A stretch of DNA of 64,000 nucleotides from NCBI GenBank assembly GCA_020055645.1, contig CM034547.1:43540409-43604408 (forward strand), written 5' to 3'. Position 1 is the stretch's first letter. The number at the start of each line of letters is the position of its first letter. Position numbers and translations under genes: made by a program. Positions 34,633 to 48,600 of this stretch are shown here, one piece after another. This DNA is from Tomocerus qinae. Lineage: Eukaryota; Arthropoda; Collembola; Entomobryomorpha; Tomoceridae. A model generated the notes under the pieces. That model was not told the DNA's origin and searched no databases. It was given only the letters and a program-made list of their open reading frames with translations.

Positions 34633-36670
34633 CCGTATTATTGTATTCGGCGAAAATTGTGACTTAAAAATTCCTAGCCAAATGAAAATTAAAATTCAAT
34701 TCACAATGGAACCAATGAAATTAACTAAATTTTAAAAACAAATGCAATATTTGTATTACGCACAGCAGTAAAATGAATTCAGTGGATTATTATCATTTTT
34801 ATCATTACTTATTTCATTGAATATTTTTTATTTTATTGAGCATACCATAAAATTTCAATTTTTACAATAAAAATAAACTAATACAAAATATGAAGCCTCA
34901 CCTTTTCGTTTTGACACTGATGATTAAATTAACGAAAACCGTCAATTTTGTGAAGTTTTTCGACACCGGAAAGTTTAAACATACCACGCAGCAGTTCCAA
35001 TTAGTCACATGGTAGCTATGATAGATGATTTGACTATTTGACTATTTATATTTGTCTCATAGTACCCCTAGAATGAGAATAACACAAAATGCATATCAAA
35101 TGCATATAGTACAGCAGAGCACACAGCATACATAATGCAAACAATGCCATAGTTTGCACATTGTATTTGCATATCATACCAAATTCTGCATGTTATCTTA
35201 TCATGAATATAATATGACTATGACAAAATGAGTTTTAAAAATTGAAAATGCAACCTTTTCCAAATTTCTATCAATGCATTAAAAAATATTGCAGAATAAA
35301 GTTTATTCCTAGCTAGAAAATGTTTTTAGTAACATGAAAACTGCTCCTTTACTACGTGCAAACCAATGGACATGCTATGCAATGTCAATATGCAATGGCA
35401 GTGAGTGGATGTTAAAGCAAATAATACTTTCCAGATGGATTATTATTATTATTACTAGGTAAGTACAACCTAAGAACAAGACAGGATAATAAAGTAGTCG
35501 TCAGTAAATGTAGCAAATCATTCGGTTCATTTTTCGTCTTCAGGATATTTATAATAAATCAAAAAAGCAATTTCATATAATATTATGACATACACATAGT
35601 AGTTTACAGTAATAGAACATAATATATTATGCATGAATAATTTTATTATTAGACGAAACTGCAACATTTAAAGTTACATCTGGATACAGTAGAAGGGTAG
35701 TCTAGAAGCTAGAATCAATATACGGAGTAATTTGACGAAATCGAACATTCTATTCTACTAATGTACAATCTAAAGTTAACTGCGATTTTTTGTAATAACG
35801 ACAAACAAAACATTATGTACTTATGCAGTGTGTATCTAGTGATCATCATTAAGCAATTATTCTATAGATCTAAGGACTATTGTACTGAAATGCTATTTTA
35901 ATCTACGAACATAATTTAATCTGTATTCATGAACTAAATAGTGTAATGATTTATTCCACATTTAATTGCTACAATTAGGTCTGCTATTTATATAAAGTAA
36001 TCTAATATGTAATTTACAATACAATTGCATCTGGCAATTATTCTACATACTAAAGTAACAACGTTGTATTTATTATGCTCATGCGTTATTTTCAGTCATA
36101 CACATCAAATGTTTGTAATTATATAGTGAATGTAATTACAAGGCAATAGGACAATATTATTTTGACCGTGTTTCTGACTGCTACTTTTACAATTACAAAG
36201 ACATGGAAATGCAACACGGAAGTCATAGGTCTTTACAGTCTGACATTTGGTCTGAATGCAATTTGCTTCTCAACAAACTACAAGTTTTAGCATCGTGGAT
36301 GGACAACGTTTTCTGTCAATATTACAACAGATTTTACTTGCTATTTTGTTTCTATGTTTTGGACCTTCTAATTTGGCTTTGAAATCTCAACATTCGTTTT
36401 GTTCCGTTTAATGAGAACAGGAATAGGTTTCGCTTACAATGACACAAGGAATTAGAAATATATACATTCATAACGATATTTAAATATAGATACATATTAT
36501 ATGCAGATTACGAACAATAACTACAGCTACGTTGTTTCACAAATTCACAATATCATTAACATGCATTCTTAATTATACATTCAAGGACCACTGTAATATA
36601 ATAATGGAATCATAGTTGCTACATATGTATTTTACAATCGAAGGTAGGTCGAAAGGTGTAAATCACTATT
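34633..36670. other. Intergenic, no gene seen
   Basis: About 2 kb of very AT-rich sequence between the CSN3 leader and the spectrin stop codon; the right part must hold the spectrin 3' UTR. No coding signal, RNA gene or clear repeat. Confidence 0.5.
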
Positions 36671-39600
36671 TTACAACTGTGTAGCTTTCTTTCTGCGGAA
36701 AAGTCCCATAAGTCCACTCGGCTTTTTATCCTTAGCTCTGTGTGTAGTTGGCGAGTCGCTTTCCGACGAACTTTCACTCCCTCGACGATGCCCTTCTAAT
36801 GTTGACGCTAATTTTCTTCTTTCGCCAGAAGCCGAGTTTGTGCCATGCGATGGAGGCATTGTTCCTGGAGGTAAGGAGGCAGTTTTATTTGATCGCATAT
36901 CATGTCGTGACGGAGGAGCATTCGCTGTATACACTACAAATTATAATTGGCAAAAAAATTAAAATCATTCCAACATAAATAAAAATTAAAAAGCATTGCG
37001 GATCTACTGACTTCTACTAATTATCATTCACTTAAACAATAAAAAATGCATACACCAGTAAAAATACAATTCATACTCAATTACTCAATCAACAATTAAT
37101 TAAATGTGCAAGTGCAAACAGATAAAAGTGTAGCATGCAAAATAACCAACCATTATGGTAAGGATTATTATGAGCGATGCTATTTTGGACATAATGTCGA
37201 CCGCCAGGGTGGGGCGGATTCGCATACTGAGAATGGCGCAATCCAGAGGGAAGAAGATGCGCAGGGGGAGAAGTTACAGGCAAAGGAGGAGGATGTCCAA
37301 CTGAGTCAGCAAACACGAGACACAAAGACAACAAAAATATAGACATGACATGACAAAAGACAAGCCAAAAGTAACAGATTTAACAGTACAGTCAGCGAAT
37401 GGCTACCTATTTCATAACAATCACAGAAAAATGCACATAAAAGCTAATAGTGCATGAGTAAATCATATCACACCATGATGAAATGAGATGAGCATATACA
37501 ATTCAATCACACATAATATCTGTATATACACGATTTATGGACCACAATTTATTAAGCTTACCTCTGTCTAAGGAATGTCTCTTTTTCCATTGTCCGTCAG
37601 TTTCGTCTATGTTTCCATGCCCGTTTCCATTTCCATTTCCATTTTGGAATCCAACTTGCTGTGCATTGGGCTTATGTATATCAGACAGACTACTGCGATT
37701 AGATCCATTTGGAGACAGTTGCTCGTCTCCTCTGGAATTTCTATCGTTAATACTTGATGATCTTGGTGGAATTGGTGGTTTTTGCACTACACGTGGTTCC
37801 GAGTCCTGTTTAACACGAAAATTATTTAGTATCACATTTCTAAAACTTCAGCACAATTTGAAGCAGTTTACATACATAATATAATATTTATTATTATAAT
37901 AGCGACTAGTATAGTAGTATTTTAAAACAGTAGTGTTACGAAAAAAGATCCATCTATATTTACATTTACGATAGAAACTTATGAGTATTAATTGTTGAAG
38001 CATTAATCTAAAATCTTAAATTATTACTTTGCAAACAAAATTATAATTAATAAGCAAAATGATACTGTATGTACACTGAATGAAAAATAAAAAAAAGAAT
38101 TCTAAAGTTCTGATGATCAAGTCAAGGCTTTCGAAGTCGAGAGTAGAATATGATTTGGGTCGTTTTTCTAAACACTAAGTATTAAGGACGCGAACCTTGA
38201 GAACATCGACATTAGCGTAGAGAGGCTCTCTAGATCGAGGTTGGACAAGTGCACGACGAGGGGTATTTGGAGTTTGAGAAGCACTAGAAGAGGAACTAGC
38301 ATCTCCGTCATGCTCCGCACTCTGTATGTATGAGGGGGACAATGACGTTGAGGAATTCAGGTTTACGCTTCGGATCTTTTGAGGCGTATCATCTAATCCG
38401 TCTCCACTACCACCTTGACTTTCTTCTAGACGCTACAGTTGACAACCAAATCAACCAAAAATAAAAAGAAATGAGCCAATGAGACAAAAGGGTAACGCAA
38501 AACAATCAAAACAAAAATACGATAAACGAAGATTTTTGTCAAACATGTACGTATGCAAACACGAAACAATACAGGCGACATTAATTATCAGTCACAAAAT
38601 TAATCATTGGTAGTATTGGATATACCCATGCAAAAAGTATTACAAAGTAATTAAATGTTTTATACAATAGATTTGTCCATATTCACAAAAGCTTATTAGA
38701 TTCATTAACATTGCGTTACAAAATTCTGCTTTACCAGGTGAGAATCATAGCTGGTAAGCTGCTGGCTCGGAGGCAGTTGGGCGTGGAAAGTTATTTTTTT
38801 CACCCATTCCTCCATATTCGCCTCGGAATCAGCGGCAAATAAATATTCGGAGCCGTCGGATGGTTTTAGTCTGAAATGTTTAAAAAATAAAATATTGTCA
38901 CTATTATAGTCACTATTATTATGTATATTATATTATATGATTCGTCTAATCAGATTCCTTAATTTCCAAGATTACCTGAACACATGCTTTCTCTTGGTAT
39001 AATCATTTGCCTTCTCACATTTGGCCTGGTAAATAAGAATTGGAGATGTTCCTGCTTTACTGGATGCGAAATCTTCCTTATCTTTGAAAAAGCATACCAG
39101 CTGCCCACAAAGAACCACGAAATAATTCTTCCAGGATCGAACGGCAGCCCTTTTTCCGCCACTTTGCAATTCGTGTTTTCTCTCAAGGAATCCCTCAATT
39201 TCCACGGGAGGTAAATCTTGTAAGTTTTCCATTTTCTTCAATTTTCGGAAGCTTTGAGTTCGCCTTCTCGTAGTAAAGCTCGGAGTTCTTTTTGCCTTTT
39301 TGTTGTCTACTCGGAAGCTTTCTGCTCTTTTCACTTCACCTATTTGTCATTTCAATTTCTAATTTTAGTATTTGAAAATAATATTTAAATAGAAGTATTA
39401 TAGCAATCTAGTTATTCTTTGGAGAAGGATTTAATGAGACAATAATTAGGAAGAATGGATAGACATGGCACAAAGGGAAGGGAAGACAACATTACAAGTG
39501 TGTATGTAGTTAAAAGCAAGTGGTACAATAAAACAATAATTAAAAACAAAGTACTTTCGTCCTCCACCACAACCACCACCATATTTTCAAGATCACTTTG

Positions 39601-42600
39601 TTCACTCTCTTCAGCTGAGGTGCAGTGAAAAAAGGAAACATAAATTCACAAAACATAAAACATGTAACGTGCATAAAGAGTATCACATACAATTAAATAA
39701 ACACGGAATAAATGTCAAATATTGTACACATCATAGATTTCTCCCCAGAATTGAACACAAAAAGCAAAATAATAGGAAGCTTTTAGAAACGCAACTCAAA
39801 TCGAAGCTACTCACCATCAACGGTTTCAACAACGAGTAAAGGTTGAAGAACCAAACCAGGATCACTCCCTGTAGTAATTTAACAATCCAAACCAAACCAA
39901 AACCAAAATAAAAATTCATGCAAACTCCCCTCGAAAATCAGCATGCAACCCACAGTAATAATGTAAAATTATAGTTGTAAGGTTTAACGTGTATGATTGG
40001 TTTACATAATTTCTAACATTATTAGAAACACATTAGATTTGAGTAAGTGAAGTTATATCTAATGTTAAATGTATAGATAGGTGCATGTAATTACTATTTT
40101 GTATTAATTTGAGCACTATAATGTGAGTAAAAAGAAAAGAAATTACAATTATTTAAAGTGCTTTTTAGTGTTTTAGTTTCTAGGAATAACATTTAAGTGA
40201 GAGAAAACATTAAGAATCATGAAGTAATTCAGGCAAAAAAATTCTTACCGCGACGCAGCCTATCTCCAAATAAGTTAGACGCGCTCGACTGCTGTTTCCT
40301 TTGACTAGCATCATTTTCGTTGGCCAAACTGTGTAAACAAAAGTTATAATTTTATAATTTGATAGAGATAAATGAGAAAAGAGTAGAAAATCGAAATGAA
40401 TAATTATCTAACCGATTTTCGTCCAGTTTATCACTAGAATGTGTAGAGTTCATATCGCCATTGACTCTTTCCAATTCATCTCGATTGAATTTGATTTCCT
40501 GAGTACGCCGTCTTTCATCCTCGCGTTTCCTTTCGTCAGTAATTCTTTGAACTTCTTTCCTCTTGATAGCCTCAGCTCGCTCCCGTTCTGCTCGTTTAGC
40601 CTCTGCCACTTTGGCTTCTTGTTCTTTCTTTCTCTGCGTGAGGAAAGCTTCTTCAATTAAAGTGACTCGCCTGAGAACTTCAAGATTTTCTCCTTGTGCT
40701 TCAATAGTTTTTTCGAAATCCTCGTGTCTTCTAAGCAATTCTTCTACTTCGCCAATACTTTCGCCCAAACTATCATCTTTTAATATCGGTTCTCGGTTCG
40801 TGAGCCACAGTTCTAATTGAGAGGCATCTCTCCAGAATATCTGAGCGTCGAGGTTTTGTTCGTAGATAACCATGCGGACATCCCAAATTTCCTGAAGATA
40901 TTCCCACCTTTGACTAAGAAGTGTGACCTTGTCTTCAATTTCATCGGCAAGGAAATGTCCATCTCGGATCAACTGAGTGCCTTGCGAGTTAAAATCTTTG
41001 AATACTCCACTTTTGGATCGAATTTCTGCTTTGTATTCTTTGTGACGAGCGATGAGAGCTTCGGCACCAGCAACATCTTTCGTGAGTTCTGGTGCAGTGA
41101 CTTTAGCTATTGTTTCATTGACCCAAGCTAAAAGTTCTCTATAGGTGTCAAAATAGGCCTGTAGATGTTCCGCTTGATTCAGCTTATCTTTTCTTTGGTC
41201 ACTCTTGACCAGAAGTTCATTCCAAGCTTCCACTGTTTCCTCGTGTTTGACTTCGATATGTTCACGCGCATCTGGGAATAATTCTGCCAAACGCTTAGCT
41301 TCCGTCACGACACTTTCAACCTGCTCATTCACAGCGGCCAAGTCTCTTTCGAAAACTTGTTGCTTACGAACGAGGGCCTGGATGCTTTCCAAATCGTGTC
41401 CATAATCTTCTGAACTAATGGCAGCATCCTTTTCACTGATCCAGGAAATCGTTTCGTCCGCAGTCCGATCAAACATGTGAACTTGTTTGGCTCCGTGAAG
41501 AGCTTCGTGACGAGCATTGGCCAATTCTTTAAATTCTTCCCACATCTGTCGAACTTCTTTTGCTTTCCCAGTTATTTTCTCTGGATCTGGATGACCTTCT
41601 TCAACGAGTTGCTCTCCAGAATTATGAACGGCAGCAATGCGATTTTCTCCGGCGTTATTGAGAGTGGCCATAAAAGCTTCGAATTTCTGGATGAGGATTT
41701 CGACGTGCTCTACATCCCTGCCGTAGTCTTCTGAGCCAGCGATATTCATTTGTTCTTGAATCCACTCGCTGACTTCGTCACTTTCTCTGATGAATTTAAA
41801 AAGTTTCTTGGCATCGATAAGTCTTTGTTTTCTCTTATCAGACAATTTTTGCAGTTCAGAGTAATTTTCTTTAATTAGTTCCATATTCTTTTTGATATTC
41901 TCGTGGTCAAAATGATTTCGATCGACTAGCTCCTGACTAAGCGATTGAAGCTTGCTTATGTTATTTCCAAAATTAGTCAAGTCTCTATGCTGAACCTCAA
42001 GTTTCTTCATTAGGTTCAATACTGAATCTTCGTCTTTACCATAGTCAGTGGATGACAAATAAGGTTTTCGTTCCTTCATCCACGTTTCAGCCTCGTTAGC
42101 CTCTGTGTAGAAGGTTTGGGATTGAACTGCGTCGATGAGTCTCAATTTTCTAATAGCAGCTGCATCCTTTAATGATGTAAGCATGTTTTGCATTTCGCTT
42201 ATTTTATCAGATACTTGTTCTGAGGCAAAATGTTGGGACCTTATCATTTGTTGCCCTCGTGTAGCTAAACTTACAACGAAAGGCTCGTGTGTCTGGATTT
42301 CATTCTCTAGAGCTTGGTGTTTTTTCTGTAAATTCTGCACAGCAATAAGACTGGAGCCTAAATCTGTAGAATGGGCAACTGGCTCTTTCTCTAACATCCA
42401 CTGTAATTCATCTTCAAGATCACGAAGGAATTGATACAGCTTCAAAGCATCTTCAAGATTGTCTTTGCGAATGTGGAGGGGTTCTTGCAGCGCTTGATAC
42501 CTCTTTACAATCCCTTCAACTCGGGTTTTGATTTCCTCTTTAAGAAAATGATTTGATTTCTCAAATGCCACAGCAGTTTGTTTAATTTGTTCAATTTGCT

Positions 42601-45600
42601 CTGAGTGATTGGTAAAATCAGCGTCAAGTTGCTGCCACTTTTTCAATAGATGCTGGACAGTAGTCAAATCTTTTCCGTGATCTTCAGATTCAAGTTGCTG
42701 TTCTAAATCATCCATCCATATGTCTAAATCGTCAAGATTTTGATTAAACAAGAGAGCTTGATAGGCTTCTTGGAGTCTGTCTTTCCGCAATGTCGTCGCA
42801 TCTTGCAGTTGTTTCCACAAATTTTTAAGTTCGTCTAAGCGATTAGAAATTTCATTAGCTGCGAAGTGCTCTTTGTTCTCAATTAACTCTTCCCCTTCTT
42901 GATAAACTCCCAAAATACGACTTTCGTTAGCGACTAGTTCTGACTCGAAAGCTTGATGTTTCTGTATCTTGCTTTGTAAATTTGTCATATCTCTGTAGCA
43001 CTCATCTGTGGCTATTTGCATCTTTTCCAAAATCCATCCTTCAACTTCATGGACATTTCTTAAGAATTGATGTAGAGCTTTTGATTCAAACAATTTTGCT
43101 TTTCTAGCATCGGCAGCTTTCTTCAATTTATCCTGGCGAGTTTGTACATCTTTGAGTCGCTTTTTAATTGTACTGTCTGAATAATGATTGCCGTCTATAA
43201 GTTCTTTCCCGAACTTTTCAAGTTCTTCCACTCTTCCGAACTGAACTCCCATAGTTTTTTCAAAATCATCATGCTTACGCAACAATACGTCCACACTGGA
43301 AAGGGAATCTCCCAAGTCATCATTATTAAGAAAAGCCTCTTTGTCAGCAAGAAGAGAATCTGCTTCTTCAGCAAGTTTGTTAAATATTTGCAGTTGATGT
43401 GCTTGTTTCAATTTTTTATCGCGTTGCTGGTAGCTATCGTTCAGTTTTTGTTTCAGCTCATCGACCTGCTCAACACTTTTGCCAAGTTCCGTTTTTGAGG
43501 AGTGGCCTTCTTTAATGAGTCTCAGTCCGGATTTCTTCAATGTATCAAATGCGCCTTGTCGTCCTTCAATTTCTGCCTTCCTTTCATGGTGTAATTGAAG
43601 TAAAGCTTCAGCCTCGATACTTGAACTAGGAAGTTCTCCCGAATTCATCTTATCAACCATATCATCTACCCATGTTTCCAGTTCCCTCAATTCTTTCATG
43701 AATTTCTGGAAAGTGAAGGAATCCGTGAGAGCCTCGCGACGTTTTAAACAAGCTTCACTTAAGTCACCCCAGGATTCTTGCACAGTAAGTAGTTTCTGTA
43801 AAATCGCATCTGAGGATTCTGGGTATTTTTTCGTTAGTCTCGACTGTTCCGTTGTGATATCTTGAAGTTTTTGGCTAATAGCACTCATATCTCTTTCTAA
43901 AGCATCTTGCTTTCTAATAAGGGATTCCACGGACTCGAGATCCTTGCCAAGATCGTCGCTTGACATGGGCAGCATTTTCTCTTTGATTCTGGATTGGGTG
44001 TCGTCCACATCTCTGTTAAAAGCGTGAATTTCCAGAGCCCCGGCCAACTTTCCACGATAAGCCTCTAAAGCGCCCTTCAATTCCTTCCACTTACTATTCA
44101 ATCTATTTTTGCGTTCTTCGATTGGTTTGACAGTATTGGCATCTTTCTTTGGCTGAGAGAGTAATTTGTCCGCAAGGGAATTGATATTTTTGATTCTTTG
44201 GTCATCGACCCTCATATCTGAGTTGACGTCATCCAGTTTCCTTTGGATCTCTTGGCAATGCTCATAATCTCGACCAATGTCGCCAGCTACGACAAGAATT
44301 TCTTTCTCTCTGATCCATTGTTCAACTTTCTCTACTTGATTATTAAAATCCAAGATGTCCTGAGCTTCTTCAAGTCCCTTTCCGCAGTTTTTGGACTCTT
44401 TCAAAAGGGCATTCCACTCGCTTAGTAGATGTCTTAACTGGGCATCAATGTCTTTAGATTTCTCATGACCCTTCTCTTTAAGTATTTGTCCTTTGTCAAC
44501 AATTTGTTTTATTCCTGGCTCATTAGCTGTAAGTTCTGCCTCAAAAGCCTGGTGCTTCTTCAATTTCTTTATTTTGTCTTCAAGACTGACAACCGAACTC
44601 TGAGTTGCCTCTACCTCCAATTTCTTCTTCTTTTCGTCAATCCAGGCTCCAGCTTCGATAACATCTCGGACAAATTGGACGTAGAGTAACGCATCATCTA
44701 AGCGTATTTTTCGTTTTTTGCACAATTCTCGGACTTTTTCACGATGAGCAGAAACTTCGTCCATTCTGGTTTTGACCTGTTTACTTTCAAAATGGTTTTG
44801 ACGAATAAGTTTTCCACCTTGGTCTTGTAACATGTTAAATTTCTCTTCTTGGGTTGCCATCAGCTTTTCGAAGGCATCGTGTTTCTTGACTAGTGCATCA
44901 ACCTCTTCAACACTTGTTCCTACATCAGAACTGTTGAGGGCAACTTCTTGAGAGCTACATAGTGTATCTAGCTGCTTGGCGTCCCGGAGGAATATGTGCA
45001 AATCAATCAATTGATCTAAGTATATTTTCTTTTCTTCCCAAGCCAGTTGCAATCGTTCTTTTTCTAAAGCTAAAAGTTCTAGCTTTTCTTTGACTTCTGG
45101 AGAGGCCGAATGGGCATCTTGGATCATTGATTGTCCCAAGTTAAAAACATTTTGGAATTTTTCTTCTCTTGCTTCAATTTCTCCTTTGAGTCTTTCATGT
45201 TCTGCCATTAGCATCTGGGCGCTTGTCGTATCTCGAACCTTTTCTTTCGTCTTCATAGTATTGCGTAGACTTGTTGACCAATTCATTAAGTCTCTTACCT
45301 GTTTTATCAAAATTCAATAATTATTGCTAATGCAAAATTTGATTAAAAAGGAATAAAGATAAATCTTACAGCAGACGCAAAACGATGGAAGTCACATGCG
45401 GCCTGAATTTCTTCTTTCTTAACTGCTGCACGATTCTGAAGGTCGTTCCAGTTTTCTATCACCAACGTTTGCTCTTCTTTAATGTTTTCAGCATTTGTCG
45501 GGTATAATATTTGAAGTCTTGCAGCATCATCAACCAAAACCTGACAAAATATTTGATTTATAGTTTCAATACTGCTTACACACAAATTGCTCGTACAATT

Positions 45601-48600
45601 ACAATTAGATAATCACCTGAAGTTGAGCTTCGAGTGCCAATAGGTCATTTTCAAAACTTTCGTGTAATCTAAGCATGCTTTCGCAAGAATTGACATCTCG
45701 TCCCACACCTTCTGGAATGGATGACATCTTCTCTTGTATTCTGGCTAATGCGTCAGCAACATCTCGATTGAACCGATGTATTTCACCTGCAGCCTGCAGT
45801 TTCTGGTCTCGAGCCTCAATATGGGCCAAGAGGTTGTTCCATTTGTTACTACATTTTCACAAAACGCAAAGAAATAGAGGTTTATTCATAAACACTTTTT
45901 ACAGCAGCACAATGCGCTGGTAGACACACTTAGTATTTATGGAAAAGGCTGGTGACTAAAGTCCAATCAAATGGATAGTTACCAGCCCAATGAAAAATAC
46001 ATAAAAACATACATGCACAAGGAGCGAGCTAGAGAAAGATCTGGTCAAGATTTACAGTTGAAATAAGGAGTAACAAAATTAATAAAAAGAGTTAATTCAA
46101 ATGATAAGTACGCTTACCAAATAATTTCATGCTTCTGAGAAACTAGATGAGGGATATCATCTCTACAAAACACAGAGTCGAGGTCGTTGTTAATAACATT
46201 AATAATTAATTCTTGTGTAAATTAATGGTAAATACTAATCCAGTAAATTAGAAAACCAAATTACATAAGGACGGTTACAATATCACAATAATCTAACCAA
46301 AAACCAATAACACATTATCATAAAAATATAGTACACACCAAGGTGAGTGAAATTGTTATGGGGACTGGGCTTCTATAAAGGTGATGTTAATTTTGAATAC
46401 TCCCTAGTATAAGCTTAAAATAGGCTACGGGAACGAAGGCTTATCCAGTTCTACTAAGTGTGGTGCATCTAATTCTCAATTTAGGTTTAGTTTTCGCGGC
46501 TCGGAAATTATGAGAGATGACTAGAACAATACTGTATTACCTACAATGATTTCCAACCTGCACCAAATAGACGAATTTATATTGTATGGGATTAATTGGG
46601 AATCATTGGCATCAGGGAGATCAACAATAAATGATGAAATGATGTTAGAAGTCCTGCAACAATCGATTCGTTGCCCTAAGCCAGCGGTCGCCGTTCTCCC
46701 TATTTAGATATCCTTTGGTCAGGGTTGACACTACAACAATGAATTACATTGAAGAGTATGATTGGAAAGGCAAATAGAAACCAAGTACCCACCGAAGAAT
46801 TTATTACTAGATATTTTTGACGAAAAAGTTGCATCGCGCGTGGAGGTCAGAGAATTTGATTCGAAAGATGTGGGTGATTGCTCTGAAGATATGTAAATAA
46901 ATAAATTTCAAAAAAAGTTTAAATTTAATGCAGGGTAAACTTTTAAATTTCGAAATTTATGTACAATATTTAAGCCAAGACTTTCCGACTTATTTGTTCA
47001 GAGCTGCCTTACAATCACATCCCCTTATCATCTTATCATCTGTGAACTTAATACCAAGTGATGTATTTTCAGACGAATTCGTTTGTTAGTCCTCTGAAAT
47101 TTCCCTCGGACATCATCACTTAAGTCATGTTCTCTATCATAGTAAACATTAGAATTTGGATCGAACAAAACTTGCTTAGATTTTCTAGTCAGGACTCTTG
47201 GAACGAGAACCACCTCTTGGACATCCGTAATGATGGTGTTAGAAGCATATTTGCTCATTCTTCTAGAGCTATAGTATAGCGTCGATCAAGTTGAGAAATA
47301 GATTTTCATATGATTTGAATGACGGAAAATCCAGATTTTCTCTATAATCCCGATAATCTCTTAGAAATTCTCCGTCATTGTTAGACCGTACAGATGCAGT
47401 CAGACATTTCCACCAGGCCGGTCAGGTTGGTCCAACACGGGGTCTGGCCGGCCTCGAAAATAGGCTAACACGAGTCTGAAATGCACCCAAAAAGGCCTTG
47501 TGTGATTTCTTGTGCGATCCGGAACTGGTCCCGAGATTGGCCGAGATCGGGAGCGACTTTGTTGCGAATTAGCGGATGGTACTTTAGTTCCATGGGCTTT
47601 ACGGGCGCTTTGTTCGAAGAATTTAATAGTTTCAATTGATCGCGTTCTTCATTGTCGCAACGTTTCATTCGTGTCATAATTATGTTGTTATTGTGAATAT
47701 TGCTAGAAATGTCAGATAAAACATGGAGGAGATCACCACAAAAACTGTTGATATGCTTGCCAAAATGCAACCGTATAACGACAGATGTTGCAACCTCGGG
47801 TGTCTACGCAATATCTCTTTATTGTAGGAACTACAAACTGGTGTAGCTTCTTTTTATTCCCGGTCTGTTTGTAATCAATGTCTGTGAAATGCAAACTACA
47901 TATGCCATAGTTAATTAAATTTCTGCTAGGTTGATCGTCAACTGAAATGAATTCAATCTATGATTTTCGTGTTTCCATCTTTTTGTCCTCTTTCGGGATC
48001 ATGCAAGTGAATAGTATCTTGAGAGCTCCGGAATTACTACAACCCCGGCACTCATCCCCTCATTCCTCTCCTGTTCCCGTGCCCCATAAGACCCCGTTCC
48101 CGTGGCCTATTTCACAGGATTTCAAATTTTCCTCACCTTTATTCAGAAGCCTATTACCATGACAATTTCACTCACCTTGGTACACACAGATAATATTAAT
48201 AAATAACACAATGTACATGATACCAATTAATAATTAAGAGTAGCATTAGTCAAATGAATACCACTGTAACATAATTGCCTATAAATTGAGACCCACAACC
48301 ATCCGTATACCAAATTTTTGTTATAAATCAAAGTAGGAAAGGTAAACAAGTAAATAGATGATGTTGATGAGAACTCTTACAATTGCATTAACTTGTTAAA
48401 ATTATTTTTCTTACTGTAAATGATTTCCTTCTTTTTCCATATCTGTTCCATATGGGCTTCCAATAGCAATCAATTTCTTAGCGAGGTCGTCCAACATCTT
48501 AAATCTGTCTGAACTTGAGTCTACTCTTAATTTAAACTCGTTAAACTTGGACTGCAGCATCTACATAGTCAAATAAACAAAAATGATGAAATTGTTTTTG

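Noticed and set aside
40439-45320. A series of plus-strand open frames antisense to the large spectrin exon
   Set aside because: They shadow the spectrin repeats (glutamate/lysine-rich coding read backwards gives Phe/Leu/Ser-rich peptides) and have no independent start or family signal.
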